64,000 nt of DNA from Mesorhizobium sp. B2-7-2. GTDB taxonomy: Bacteria > Pseudomonadota > Alphaproteobacteria > Rhizobiales > Rhizobiaceae. Shown piece after piece: positions 17,944 to 26,305 of this stretch. The notes below the pieces were generated by a model. It saw only the letters and a list, made by a program, of their open reading frames with translations. It made no database searches and was not told where the DNA came from. The stretch spans positions 186,001-250,000 of the forward strand of contig NZ_VFTZ01000009.1 in the NCBI RefSeq assembly GCF_006440775.1, read 5' to 3'. A program made the position numbers and the translations under genes. Numbering within the stretch: the stretch's first letter is position 1; the number at the start of each line of letters is the position of its first letter.

Positions 17944-19182
17944 TCAAGCCACCAGGTCCCGCATCGGCTTCACCGCCGCCGACTCCGGAAACACCTTGTC
18001 GCCAAGCACCGCCGGCGACAGTCCGAACTGATCGGCCAGCAGCCCCTTCAGCACCGCGCGCACATCGCTGGTCGGCGCGAGGTCGCGCTGTTCGTAGAGC
18101 TGCGCCGCCTTCAGCCCCGGCCAATCAGCGATGACGCGGCCGCCCTTGATCGCGCCGCCGGCGAGCAGCACCACGGTGCCGGTGCCGTGGTCGGTGCCGA
18201 CAGTGCCGTTGATGCGGGCCGTGCGGCCGAACTCGGTGATGGCGACGACCGCGGTGTCGCGCCAACGCTCGCCAAGCCCCTTCTCGAGCTCCTCGAATGC
18301 CCCGTCGAGGCCGCCGAGCAGATTGGCGAGCCGCCCTGTGGCGCCGCCTTCGTTGACATGCGTGTCCCAGCCGTCGAAGGCGAGTGCTGCGATGCGCGGC
18401 CCATCATCGGCCGCCATCAGCCTCGCCGCGCCTTGCGCCGACTGCCGCATGCCGGCGGCATTGTCGAGGCCGCTCCTAGGCTTCATCGTCTTGCCGTCGA
18501 GTTGGTCGCTCAGCGCCATGCGATCGGCGTCGAGCCCTTTTTGAAGCACGGCCGCCAGCACCGGATCGCGATGGTTGTAGAGATCGAGCACACGCTCCGC
18601 CAGCGCATCGCCGGGCGTCGGCAGCGCCTGCGGCGCCCAACCGAGTACCGGGGCGCCACCGCGGATCACCAGCGGCGTCGACGGCCCGACCGCCAGCCCG
18701 CCGAGCCTCGCCACGCGCTCGCCCGCCGGCAGGCTGGCCAACGCTCGGTTGAGCCAGCCGGTGGTCGCGTTGCCGGGGCCCGGCAGGCCGCTTTCCAGCA
18801 CGTCCTGGCCATCGAAATGCGAGCGCTCGCGGTAGCCGGTCGCGGCCGCGTGCACGACCGCCGCCCGGCCTGCCTTGAACAGGCGCGCGAACACCGGCAT
18901 CGCCGGGTTGACGGCGAAGAAACCGTCAAGCGGCAATGCCGGGTTGGCGCCCGAGAGCGAAAGCGCGATATCGCCGTGCAGGCCGGCATAGTCCGGATCG
19001 CCCACCGGCCCGACGGTCGACAGCCCGTCCAGCGCGCCGCGCAGCACGATGACGATCAGGCGTGGGTCGCGCTTGTCGGCTGCGCGGGCAAAGCGCGGCA
19101 GATAGGCCCAGGCAAACAGCGCGCCGCCGGTCATCAGCACCGCGCGGCGGGACAGGCTGGGGGTTTCGCAAAGAAGGCTCAT
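17944..19182 (-). CDS. DUF1501 family secreted protein
   Basis: 412 residues. A twin-arginine-like signal (SRRAVLMTGGALFAWAYLP) precedes the DUF1501 domain, which is related to the alkaline-phosphatase/sulfatase fold: VLRGALDGLSTV near the start, AFDGWDTH in the middle and ITEFGRTARINGT plus GTDHGTGTVVLLAGG near the end. The function is unknown. It follows the DUF1800 gene by 34 bases; these two families are regularly paired, so they probably act together outside the cytoplasm. Confidence 0.9.
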   Translation of the reverse strand: MSLLCETPSLSRRAVLMTGGALFAWAYLPRFARAADKRDPRLIVIVLRGALDGLSTVGPVGDPDYAGLHGDIALSLSGANPALPLDGFFAVNPAMPVFARLFKAGRAAVVHAAATGYRERSHFDGQDVLESGLPGPGNATTGWLNRALASLPAGERVARLGGLAVGPSTPLVIRGGAPVLGWAPQALPTPGDALAERVLDLYNHRDPVLAAVLQKGLDADRMALSDQLDGKTMKPRSGLDNAAGMRQSAQGAARLMAADDGPRIAALAFDGWDTHVNEGGATGRLANLLGGLDGAFEELEKGLGERWRDTAVVAITEFGRTARINGTVGTDHGTGTVVLLAGGAIKGGRVIADWPGLKAAQLYEQRDLAPTSDVRAVLKGLLADQFGLSPAVLGDKVFPESAAVKPMRDLVA

Positions 19183-19216
19183 GGCCGCATCTCCATCATT
19201 GTTACCGCCGCTGGAA

Positions 19217-20716
19217 TTACCGGCGCTGGAATTCCGGCGCCATCAACAGCAGCGCCAGGCCTTGCTGCCGGGACTCCGCGCGCGAAATCGCCTGGCGTGT
19301 CTCGGTCGAGACGGAGGTGCCGATCAGCGACGCCAGCATCTCCTCGGGATCGCCGATATCGTCCGCCTGCTTCGCCGCCTGCCAGGCAATGTCCAGCCGC
19401 GTCTTGAGGCCCTCGGCGGAAGCCCATGCGTCCGTCCGGTCGGAAAAGCCGTTCGGCCCCGGCGGTCGCCACAAGGGTTCGCCGAGCACGCTCAGCCAGC
19501 GAAGCGATCGTTGCGGTTCATTGCCGGCGGTGGCGCCCGCCGCCCGGCGCAACGCCACGACAAAGTCCAAGGGCGAGCGCAGCTTCGTGAGCGGCGTCGA
19601 CCAGGCTTCGGGCATGTCGATCAGCGTCAACGCGATCGCTCGCAGGTCGCCGTCGGTCTTGGTGAAGACCGTGACCAGGCGGGCGACCGCCGCTTCGGGC
19701 GGATCGTCCGCGATGAAATGGCGAGCAAGCTTGGTGGCGATGTGCTGCGCGGTGGCCGGGTGACGGGCAATGTCGTTGAGCGCCGCCTCCGCCTGGCCCA
19801 TGCCTCCGTCAGGATAGGTCTTGCCGAGCAGCACGGCCTGGCCCGGCTGATGCGCATTGGCGTTGAAGACGAAGCTTCCCGGCTCTCGCAGCCGCCCCTC
19901 CCGTCCGGCCATCGTCCAGCCGGTCAGCATGTTCGCGAAACTGGTGACGTCGGCCTGGGCATAGCCGCTGCCGACGCCCATCGTGTGCAATTCCAGGATC
20001 TCGCGGGCGAGGTTCTCGTTGAGGCCGCGTCCGCGTCGCTTGCCGGCGCGGGAATCAGGGCCGATGGACTGCCGGTTGTCGAGATAGAACAGCATGGCCG
20101 GATGGTGCTCGACCGCCAAAAGCATGTCGGCGAAGCGGCCGAGCACGAAGGGGCGGATCGCCTCGCGTTCGAAGGCGCCGGCGCATGCCCGCACGACCGG
20201 CGCCTTGGCGACGGAGACGCAGAAATGGTTCGACCAGAAGCCGACCAGGCGCTCCACGAAGCCGGGCGCCGTAGTGAGCGCCTTGTCGAACCGGGCCTGC
20301 GCCTCGTCGCGATAGATATCGGCCTCGACACGTGGCACCGCGGGTTTGGCTTGTGTCGCTGCCGGGCCGGCTGGATCATCCGCCGCCATCGGCTGCATGG
20401 CGGCCGCCGCCTTCTTATCCCGCGCCGCCTTGCGCTCCATGGCCGCCGCCATGCTGGCCTGGATCGCCGCGGTGCTGTCCAGCAGCCCGGCATTCCGCGG
20501 GTCGTCGGGGGAAATGAGCGCGATGTCCTGCTGCTTGAGCTCGGCCTCGAGGTAGCCGCGCGGATCGGCGGCGATCTTGCCAAACTCGGCGCCGGGTTTC
20601 GCGCCGAGGCCGAAGCGGTTGAGCGCCACTAGGGCGGGATCCGGCGAAACGGAATTTGCAAATGGTGCGGCCAACAAAGCCTCCGTTGAAGCCGGCGCAG
20701 ATCGCGTCGGTTTCAT
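19217..20716 (-). CDS. DUF1800 family protein
   Basis: 499 residues with the DUF1800 plan: ALNRFGLGAKPGAEFGKIAADPRGYLEAEL at the start, a VGFWSNHFCVS segment, LAREILELHTMGVGSGYAQADV in the middle and a C-terminal LLMAPEFQRR end. No function is established for the family. An alanine/lysine-rich insert (about residues 90-125) is more charged than the rest. No clear signal peptide is seen. It is placed between a GCG_CRPN gene (55 bases) and the DUF1501 gene (34 bases) in a long same-strand run. Confidence 0.9.
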   Translation of the reverse strand: MKPTRSAPASTEALLAAPFANSVSPDPALVALNRFGLGAKPGAEFGKIAADPRGYLEAELKQQDIALISPDDPRNAGLLDSTAAIQASMAAAMERKAARDKKAAAAMQPMAADDPAGPAATQAKPAVPRVEADIYRDEAQARFDKALTTAPGFVERLVGFWSNHFCVSVAKAPVVRACAGAFEREAIRPFVLGRFADMLLAVEHHPAMLFYLDNRQSIGPDSRAGKRRGRGLNENLAREILELHTMGVGSGYAQADVTSFANMLTGWTMAGREGRLREPGSFVFNANAHQPGQAVLLGKTYPDGGMGQAEAALNDIARHPATAQHIATKLARHFIADDPPEAAVARLVTVFTKTDGDLRAIALTLIDMPEAWSTPLTKLRSPLDFVVALRRAAGATAGNEPQRSLRWLSVLGEPLWRPPGPNGFSDRTDAWASAEGLKTRLDIAWQAAKQADDIGDPEEMLASLIGTSVSTETRQAISRAESRQQGLALLLMAPEFQRR

Positions 20717-20771
20717 GGATTATCGGGGATACTCACGATGCCGGCCGCAGCACCGGCATCGTGAAGGGTTG

Positions 20772-21059
20772 TTACCAGCGGCGCCAGTGGTGCCAGCGAT
20801 GGTAGGGATGCCAGACCGGGCCGATATAGACGCGCGGTCCGCCCCAATAGTAATAGCCGGGATAGATCACGCGGCGATTGGGCACGCAGCGGCCCCAGTG
20901 GTTGGGATGCCAGCCCGGACCGCAGCCCCAGGCGACGTGCTCGACAAGCGCCGGTGAGGGCGCAACCGGTGCGATCGGCATCGCCGAGGCGGCGCTTGCG
21001 GCCGCCGTTCCGCCGATGGCGAGCGCGGCCGCGATCGAATATTTCGTCAGACTGTTCAT
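20772..21059 (-). CDS. Small secreted GCG_CRPN-type protein (paralog)
   Basis: 95 residues: signal peptide (SIAAALAIGGTAAASAASA), then CGPGWHPNHWGRCVPN and a Tyr/Trp/His-rich tail (YPGYYYWGGPRVYIGP, HPYHRWHHWRRW). The ATG at 21059 has GGGAG upstream; the much longer open frame through it is not coding. It shares the 16-residue cysteine core with the gene at 17327. It sits between the periplasmic protein gene and the DUF1800 gene. Confidence 0.8.
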   Translation of the reverse strand: MNSLTKYSIAAALAIGGTAAASAASAMPIAPVAPSPALVEHVAWGCGPGWHPNHWGRCVPNRRVIYPGYYYWGGPRVYIGPVWHPYHRWHHWRRW

Positions 21060-21166
21060 GGGATACTCCCGAAAGTTTCGAGGTTGAAGAGAACCTGCCG
21101 CCAAGGCGGTCGCAGGCCTGTCCCTCTTTTCCTTGAACGGAGCGCGGTCGCCCTTTCCGTCGCTGC

Positions 21167-21607
21167 CTATGGCGATTTTTTTGCGGGTGGCTGCCTGCCG
21201 GCACGCCGAAGCAGGGCGTCGGCCAGCAGCCGGCGGTCTTCCGGCGAGCCCGATGCGGCGAACTCGATGATGCGTTGCTCGAGCCTGGTGCGCACAGTGA
21301 CATCGGCATTGCGCGCACGCTCCAGGGCGGCGGCAAGCGCGTTGGTGTCGAGGATCGGCTGTTGCAGAAGGTTCGCCGCCTCGCGCCTTGCGGCCCGGCC
21401 GTCGAGGATAACATCGCGGGACTCGCGGCGAACCTCGCGCAACGCCTGGCGGAAGATCTTGCGGTCGGCGGCAGGCAGCCTGCCGCCGACCGATTCCAGC
21501 GAATAGCCCGGATTGGACCTGCCGATCAGCCAGCCGGCGCCGCCCGCGAGCGCGCCGATCAGAAAGACGTTGAGCACCAGGGAGGCCGCGACAAGACGGG
21601 GGTTCAT
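21167..21607 (-). CDS. Membrane-anchored periplasmic protein, heavy-metal-sensor (CnrR/Spy-like) type
   Basis: 146 residues. One N-terminal membrane helix (LVAASLVLNVFLIGALAGGAGWL) is followed by a charged, all-helical region (LPAADRKIFRQALREVRRESRDVIL) like that of CpxP/Spy/CnrR-type periplasmic sensors. It overlaps the putative anti-sigma gene by an ATGA junction. By analogy with cnrYXRH-type loci it could sense envelope or metal stress and pass the signal to the anti-sigma factor. No metal-binding cluster is visible. Confidence 0.72.
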   Translation of the reverse strand: MNPRLVAASLVLNVFLIGALAGGAGWLIGRSNPGYSLESVGGRLPAADRKIFRQALREVRRESRDVILDGRAARREAANLLQQPILDTNALAAALERARNADVTVRTRLEQRIIEFAASGSPEDRRLLADALLRRAGRQPPAKKSP

Positions 21608-22053
21608 AGATCCTCCTCGGTTTGGTCGGCATCGGGGCCGGCGTCGCCGAAAGACGTCGCATTGGCGTCCATCACATAATGATCGGGCTGGATGTCCGGG
21701 CTGACGACGGTCACCAGCGCCAGCCCCGCCACGGCACCGGCCAGCCCGGCGCCGGCAAGCCCGAAGCCCAGCCACCAGAACCGCCGGCGGCGCTCCTGCC
21801 TGATCTCGGTCGCGGCGCGGGCGACGATCATGCGATGCAGTGCCGGGCTGGGTATTTCGACGCGATGCCGGTCGAGGATGGCGTCGAGCCTGCCGGCGCG
21901 CGCCAGGATGGCTCGACCCTCCTTGGTGTCGGCAAACAGTATCGCGGCCGCCTGTTCGCCCGGCGGCCAGCGGTGCAAGGCGCTGCCATAGGCATCCGCC
22001 AGCGCAGCGAAGCGCCCGGCATCCATTGGCCCGTCTGCGGTCCTCTCAGCCAT
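21604..22053 (-). CDS. Putative anti-sigma factor
   Basis: 149 residues with a cytoplasmic N-terminal part (MDAGRFAALADAYGSALHRWPPGE), an arginine-rich stop (RQERRRRF) and one membrane helix (WWLGFGLAGAGLAGAVAGLALV) near residues 93-114, ending in a short acidic periplasmic tail. That topology and its place 74 bases after the ECF sigma gene suggest an anti-sigma factor. There is no zinc HxxxCxxC motif, so it is not a ZAS-type protein. GGGGGAACGAG precedes the ATG. Confidence 0.65.
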   Translation of the reverse strand: MAERTADGPMDAGRFAALADAYGSALHRWPPGEQAAAILFADTKEGRAILARAGRLDAILDRHRVEIPSPALHRMIVARAATEIRQERRRRFWWLGFGLAGAGLAGAVAGLALVTVVSPDIQPDHYVMDANATSFGDAGPDADQTEEDL

Positions 22054-22127
22054 CTCGTTCCCCCTTCCGCCGTTCCGACATGGCCCCCCACGTCCTTGCT
22101 CGCAAAGCCGGCAATGCCTTTGCTGTC

Positions 22128-22670
22128 TCAGTCATCGCCATCGTCTCCAACGAGCATGGCCTGCAAAGCGCGACGGCCTCGCGCGAGCAGGCTTTCCAGC
22201 GCATCGACGCTGACCTGCATGGCGCCGGCGGCCTCGATGTTGGAAAGCTCCTGATAATACACCAGCACGATCGCCTCGCGCTGGCGCGGCGCGATGCGCT
22301 GCAGCGCTTGGTTGACCCTGCGCTCGTCGTCGCCCGGCAAGGCATCGGGAAGCGGCGTTTCATCGGCCACCTCCGGCAGCTCGTCCGTCGTCCATTCGCG
22401 CCGGCGCCGCAGCCGGTCGTAGCAGAGGTTGAGCGCGACGCGGTGGATCCAGGTGTCGAAGCGTGCGTGGCCCCGCCGCCAGCCCGAAGCGTGGCGCCAG
22501 ATGCGCACGAAAGTCTCCTGGGCGACGTCCTCTGCTTCCGCCGGGTCGCCAAGCATCCTGGCGGCCAGGGCCAGAATGCGCGGCAGCTTGCGCGCCACCA
22601 TCGCCTGCACCGCGGCGGGGTCGCCGGCGCCGATGCGGCGTACCAGTTCCTCGTCCGGATCGGCGCCCAT
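22128..22670 (-). CDS. ECF RNA polymerase sigma factor
   Basis: 180 residues with sigma region 2 (LALAARMLGDPAEAEDVAQETFVRIWRH, then FDTWIHRVALNLCYDRLRRR) and region 4 (RIAPRQREAIVLVYYQELSNIEAAGAM and the recognition helix up to RGRRALQAML). It directs polymerase to a small regulon, usually including its own operon. ATG at 22670 is used; the frame also has a TTG one codon earlier. It lies between an EF-hand gene (45 bases upstream) and the putative anti-sigma gene. Confidence 0.92.
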   Translation of the reverse strand: MGADPDEELVRRIGAGDPAAVQAMVARKLPRILALAARMLGDPAEAEDVAQETFVRIWRHASGWRRGHARFDTWIHRVALNLCYDRLRRRREWTTDELPEVADETPLPDALPGDDERRVNQALQRIAPRQREAIVLVYYQELSNIEAAGAMQVSVDALESLLARGRRALQAMLVGDDGDD

Positions 22671-22715
22671 CAATCGGGACGCTCGCGGCTGTCATTGTGC
22701 GGCATAGCCTCTTGG

Positions 22716-23159
22716 TCATTGCTCCTGATTGGGAGCGGTTTTATGGCCCGGCCTCTCGTCGGCGCCGAGCACGCCGTCGCTATTCTCGTCGAGCCTGGCG
22801 AAGCGCTTGGCGAGGAAGGCGTCGAGCTCGCCCCTGTCGACGAAGCCGTCCTTGCTGGTGTCCATGCGCGCGAAGGATTTGGCCGGATCGCCCTTGGCCT
22901 TGCGCTCGGTCTGGAAAGCGGTCCATTCGGCGAGGCTGACCTTGCCGTCATTGTCGTTGTCGGCCCGGATGAACGCCTTCTCCCGGCGCGCCTCGAACTT
23001 TTCTAGCGTCAGGCCGGATTTGGGTTGGTCAGACTTGGCGGCCGGAGCCGAGCTGCTCGGCGCCGTCTGGGCCGGCGCGGGGGCAGGCGTCCTTGTCTGG
23101 GCGACCGCGAACGCGGTCTGCAAGCCAAGGGCAACGACGAATATGGTGGGGCGGATCAT
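22716..23159 (-). CDS. Secreted EF-hand calcium-binding protein
   Basis: 147 residues. A signal peptide (IFVVALGLQTAFAVAQ) precedes a proline/alanine-rich linker (residues 24-45) and three EF-hand loops: D67-E78 (DNDNDGKVSLAE), D100-E111 (DTSKDGFVDRGE) and D124-E135 (DENSDGVLGADE). All carry the calcium-ligand spacing. The ATG has GGAGACGAGAG just upstream. It heads the run of minus-strand genes that includes the ECF sigma factor, so calcium could be the signal or the protein a regulon product; which one is not known. Confidence 0.85.
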   Translation of the reverse strand: MIRPTIFVVALGLQTAFAVAQTRTPAPAPAQTAPSSSAPAAKSDQPKSGLTLEKFEARREKAFIRADNDNDGKVSLAEWTAFQTERKAKGDPAKSFARMDTSKDGFVDRGELDAFLAKRFARLDENSDGVLGADERPGHKTAPNQEQ

Positions 23160-23315
23160 GCTCTCGTCTCCGGTTGGGCGCGGCCATTGGCGGCCACGCT
23201 TCAACCGTTGAACGCGAGACAGAGCAAAATCCGTCGGTCCTTTTCGACCGGACAACAAACCTACCGGATCCGGCACAGCCGGACCGAAGCATTCCTAAGG
23301 GCAGGAGGGCGACGG

Positions 23316-23504
23316 CTATCTCGGCTGGTCGACGGCCACCAACTGGTCCTGCTTGAAACCAGCATGCTGCGGCGTCCAGACGTCGCCCTCGCGGTTGAAC
23401 CAGTGGCACAGATACGTGCCGGACGCCGCCCCGTCGCTGACGGTCATTTCCGGGCCTCCGGATTTCAGCCTGACGACGTCTCCGGTCTTGAAACTATTGG
23501 GCAT
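23316..23504 (-). CDS. DUF2158 (YodC-type) small protein
   Basis: 62 residues: FKTGDVVRLKSGGPEMTV, then GTYLCHWF and a lysine/glutamine end. This is the DUF2158 fold, a small SH3-like barrel of unknown function. ATG at 23504 has a strong GGGAGG 6 bases upstream, which rules out the longer frame. It stands alone, 156 bases upstream of the EF-hand gene on the same strand. Confidence 0.85.
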   Translation of the reverse strand: MPNSFKTGDVVRLKSGGPEMTVSDGAASGTYLCHWFNREGDVWTPQHAGFKQDQLVAVDQPR

Positions 23505-23699
23505 TTCGACCTCCCATGCTGACAAAGGGAGTTTCCCACCAACAACTGCTCCCGACAATGGCCGAGATGCGCCGATCACGTGGTGCAGGGGAGGCGTGAA
23601 AATGATGCCGCTTGTGGACACGCCGGGCAGCTCGGTAGGCGTGGCCGGATCATGTCGGTGCTTTGGGGCCGAAGCGAGCGGCCCGATCACTCCTTGGGT

Positions 23700-23912
23700 T
23701 CAATCGGTGTCGCGCTGTGGGTGCGGCGGCTGTGCCGATTGGCTGTCTTCTGCGGCCGGGCGGACGGTCATGGACCTTTCATCGGGCCACAATGCTTGTG
23801 CCTTCGTCACCGCTGCCAAAAGATTGTCTGCTTCAACGCTTCCGATTTCAGTTAGAAGCGGTCTGCTGCCCCCTGCTCTGAAATCGACGTGATAGACCGT
23901 CCAACTCCTCAT
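23700..23912 (-). CDS. Small hypothetical protein
   Basis: 70 residues (MRSWTVYHVDFRAGGSRPLL...). The N-terminal part alternates hydrophobic and polar residues like a small beta-alpha domain (WTVYHVDFRAG, then ADNLLAAVTKAQALWP); the C-terminal 20 residues look disordered. I do not recognise a family. The ribosome site is weak. It could be real or a chance frame; the plausible composition and the lack of another gene here favour real. Confidence 0.45.
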   Translation of the reverse strand: MRSWTVYHVDFRAGGSRPLLTEIGSVEADNLLAAVTKAQALWPDERSMTVRPAAEDSQSAQPPHPQRDTD

Positions 23913-24268
23913 TGCATTTCCGACAAATTACGCCTCGGCATGGGCACGCGGATGGAAGCCCGGCTCGCTTTTTGTGGTTAGGATTTTGAGGTCCGCAAGC
24001 CGGGCATGCACCGACCGATAGGGCGGGGGGCTTGGGGTTATCAGCCGGTGCGATCGCGAGACTGTCTGATTTGCCCGCCAGCCCACAATCGACCGAGGTC
24101 CATCCTGCCGAGCGCATTGGTCCGAAAGGACTAAAGATATAGCCCCTTATTCCGTTGGGGCAGGTTGCCCGCGCCGATGATCTTTGTCACCCGCCCATGG
24201 CCCATGGTTCACGGCAGACCGCTCACCGCCTGGCCTCCGCTAATTGTTTGGTTCTCGTGGAGAAATTT
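23913..24268. other. Gap without a confident gene; possible zinc-ribbon remnant
   Basis: No convincing gene. A minus-strand frame (24117 down to 23848) contains a cysteine-rich stretch at 23914-24006 with CPACG, one histidine, then RGVICRKCNEELDGL, which resembles the core of recombination endonuclease VII-type HNH domains. The frame lacks a clear ribosome site and overlaps the small hypothetical gene, so it is probably a decayed fragment or chance. Confidence 0.3.
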
Positions 24269-24344
24269 TGGTGCCGCTTGCGTGACTCGAACACGCGACC
24301 CCATCATTACGAATGATGTGCTCTACCAACTGAGCTAAAGCGGC
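24269..24344 (-). tRNA. tRNA-Thr (CGU anticodon)
   Basis: On the minus strand a full cloverleaf folds: acceptor GCCGCTT/AAGCGGC, D arm GCTCAGTTGGTAGAGC, anticodon stem CATCA/TGATG with loop TTCGTAA (anticodon CGT), T arm GCGTG-TTCGAGT-CACGC, discriminator A and an encoded CCA (24269-24271). Confidence 0.97.
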
Positions 24345-24681
24345 CCGGGAAGCGCTGAGCTTCCAGAATGGGCTGGGTGATAGACTCAACCGCTCGCTAA
24401 TTCAAGATGGGCAGCAGTGAATTCCGGCCCCGCCGGCGGCAATTCCGATCTACGGTTACCGCGCGACGGGCGCCGGCGCGGCCCAAGGCGGCGTGCGGGT
24501 AAGCGGTCCTTCGCATCCGGCTGGCCGGCGCGGCTGCAGCCGCGGTGACGAAAAATGTTGATTCTTCAACAAAAAATGCCGAAATGGCTTTGGCCGGCAA
24601 GGCAGCCGCTCGCCGTTGATCGATTGGTCGTCTGCGGCCGACGACCAGACAACCGGGAGCGAACGCGCAGAGGGAGCTCGC
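24345..24681. other. Gap without a gene
   Basis: 337 bases between the tRNA and the membrane protein gene. Only a weak hairpin GTTGA-4-TCAAC (24557-24570) flanked by A-runs is visible. The promoter of the plus-strand gene presumably lies in the last 100 bases; no clear motif was found. Confidence 0.4.
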
Positions 24682-25878
24682 TTGGACCCCATCGAGAAAG
24701 CGATCCGCAATGCCTTCGAGAAAGGCAATGCCGAGGACCGGGCGTTCCGCGAGAAGGTCTATCGATCGGCCTTTGCCGCGCTCGACCGCGTCCTGCAGGC
24801 CAATCCGAACGTCACGGTGGAGGCCGCCATCGGTCGCCGCAAGGCAGTCCAGGCCAAGATCACCGAGATCGAATCAGAGTTCCTGCCGGCCGTGCCGGAG
24901 GTGACACTGCCGCCGGAAAACGTCGCGCCTGCCGGCAATGGCGCGCCGGATCCCCGCGTCGACGCACCGGCAATATCGGCCGCGCCGTCTGTCGACGCGC
25001 CGCTGCCGCCGTCGCAAACCGCGCCCTCGCCCTCGATCACCGTCGACGGCCCGATCCAGCCCGATGCGTCGGACCGGCCGCGTGCGCGTGTGCTGCCGCG
25101 CGTGCCCGACATCATGCCGGATGAGACAGCGCTTCCCGATGCGCCTTCGCTCGATGATTCGCCGGGTGCTCCCGTCGGCAACGGCGCGCAGGTCGCGCCC
25201 GACCGCGACGAGCGGCGCATCAGGGGCCGGCGCTTGCCGCTCACCGCGATCTTCGTCGTCGCGACATTGCTCGCCGCCGCCGGCATCGGCCTCTACTTCG
25301 CCAAGCAGACCGGTGTCTTCAAGACGGCGGCCGAGCTCAACACCGGCCCGCCGGAGCCGGCGCCGACGCTGGACGACGAGGACTCCTCGCAGCCGACCGA
25401 GCCAGGCTCGCCGCAGAAACCGGGTGAGGCCGACCAGTCGAAGAACTGGATCAACGTCTTCTCGCCCGCCGACCCGACCCATGTCAGCGCGCCGTCCGAC
25501 GCCGCCGCCGAGGTGATGAAGGACGACACCGGCCAGTTCCTGCGCATCCGCTCGGGCGCGTCGGGTTCGGCCATTGCCTTCGATGTCGGCCAGGGCGTGC
25601 TGGAGAAGCTTGCCGGCAAGCATGCCATGTTCGACATCGTCGCCCGTTCGGAAGAAGGCAAGGAGACGCAGATCTCGATCGACTGCAATTTCGGCGATCT
25701 CGGCGATTGCGGCCGCAAGCGCTACGCGGTCGGCCACGAGCGCAACGAATATCTGTTCGACGTGCAGTTCCCGAACAAGCATCCGGGCGCCGCCGGCACC
25801 ATCGCGGTCAATTCCGATTTCGACCAGAAGGGCAAGTCGGTGGATATTTACGAGATCCGCGTCTCGATTGCGCAGTGA
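24682..25878 (+). CDS. Proline-rich single-pass membrane protein of unknown function
   Basis: 398 residues from a TTG start at 24682, chosen because AGGGAG lies 5 bases upstream; another TTG at 24616 lacks a ribosome site and there is no suitable ATG. Order: a helical N-terminus (DPIEKAIRNAFEKGNAEDRAFREKVYRSA), a long proline/alanine-rich linker (about residues 75-170), one membrane helix (LTAIFVVATLLAAAGIGLYFA, around residue 195), an acidic linker, and a C-terminal beta-rich domain (residues 250-398) with SIDCNFGDLGDCGRKRYAVG. Similar proteins are seen in Rhizobiales, with no known function. The C-terminal domain should lie in the periplasm. Confidence 0.78.
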   Translation: MDPIEKAIRNAFEKGNAEDRAFREKVYRSAFAALDRVLQANPNVTVEAAIGRRKAVQAKITEIESEFLPAVPEVTLPPENVAPAGNGAPDPRVDAPAISAAPSVDAPLPPSQTAPSPSITVDGPIQPDASDRPRARVLPRVPDIMPDETALPDAPSLDDSPGAPVGNGAQVAPDRDERRIRGRRLPLTAIFVVATLLAAAGIGLYFAKQTGVFKTAAELNTGPPEPAPTLDDEDSSQPTEPGSPQKPGEADQSKNWINVFSPADPTHVSAPSDAAAEVMKDDTGQFLRIRSGASGSAIAFDVGQGVLEKLAGKHAMFDIVARSEEGKETQISIDCNFGDLGDCGRKRYAVGHERNEYLFDVQFPNKHPGAAGTIAVNSDFDQKGKSVDIYEIRVSIAQ

Positions 25879-26030
25879 TCGCGTCGCTCTATCTACGCAG
25901 ACGCGGCACCACCCGGTGCTTTGGGCCGACTGGGGTCTCTAGTGCCACTGCACAGGGATTTCGACCGGCGGCTCTGTTTGCGTTGGCAGGTGGGCATGCC
26001 TTGGAGATTGGCCGAAACGCCCATCGCGAT

Positions 26031-26208
26031 CGTCATTCTAGGGCGAAGCAGGAGCGAAGCTCCGTCGCGGAGACCCTGGAATCCATGCCGTTACCTTCGC
26101 CAGGGCGTGCAACGGAGCAAAATTCTGCACCGCAGCAACGCATCGAAGTCACAGGATTCTATCGTCTGCGCCGCGTAGCTTCGCTCCTTGCTCCGCCATA
26201 GAATGACG
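26031..26208. repeat. Dispersed intergenic repeat, family R3, copy b (178 bp)
   Basis: Same layout as 17716-17897: outer CGTCATTCTA / TAGAATGACG inverted ends, GGAGCGAAGC near the left, AAAATTCTGCACCGCAGCA in the middle and AAGTCACAGGAT to the right. It is more diverged than copy a. It fills the 427-base gap between the membrane protein gene and the ligase gene; no gene is seen in the rest. Confidence 0.75.
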
Positions 26209-26305
26209 ACGTTGGGGCGGCTTCAACCAAATCTCCGGCGTTTGCGCTGATTTCACGGACATCTTGCACCAAGACAAAACGGCAATCGTTCAAAATGTCA
26301 GGGAA

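Noticed and set aside
23200..23212. Short palindrome TTCAAC-1-GTTGAA ahead of the EF-hand gene as an operator
   Set aside because: Six-base arms arise by chance many times in a window this size; no second copy in the same regulon was found.
24557..24570. Hairpin GTTGA-4-TCAAC with A/T runs as a terminator
   Set aside because: The stem has only five weak pairs, and no minus-strand gene ends just upstream of it.
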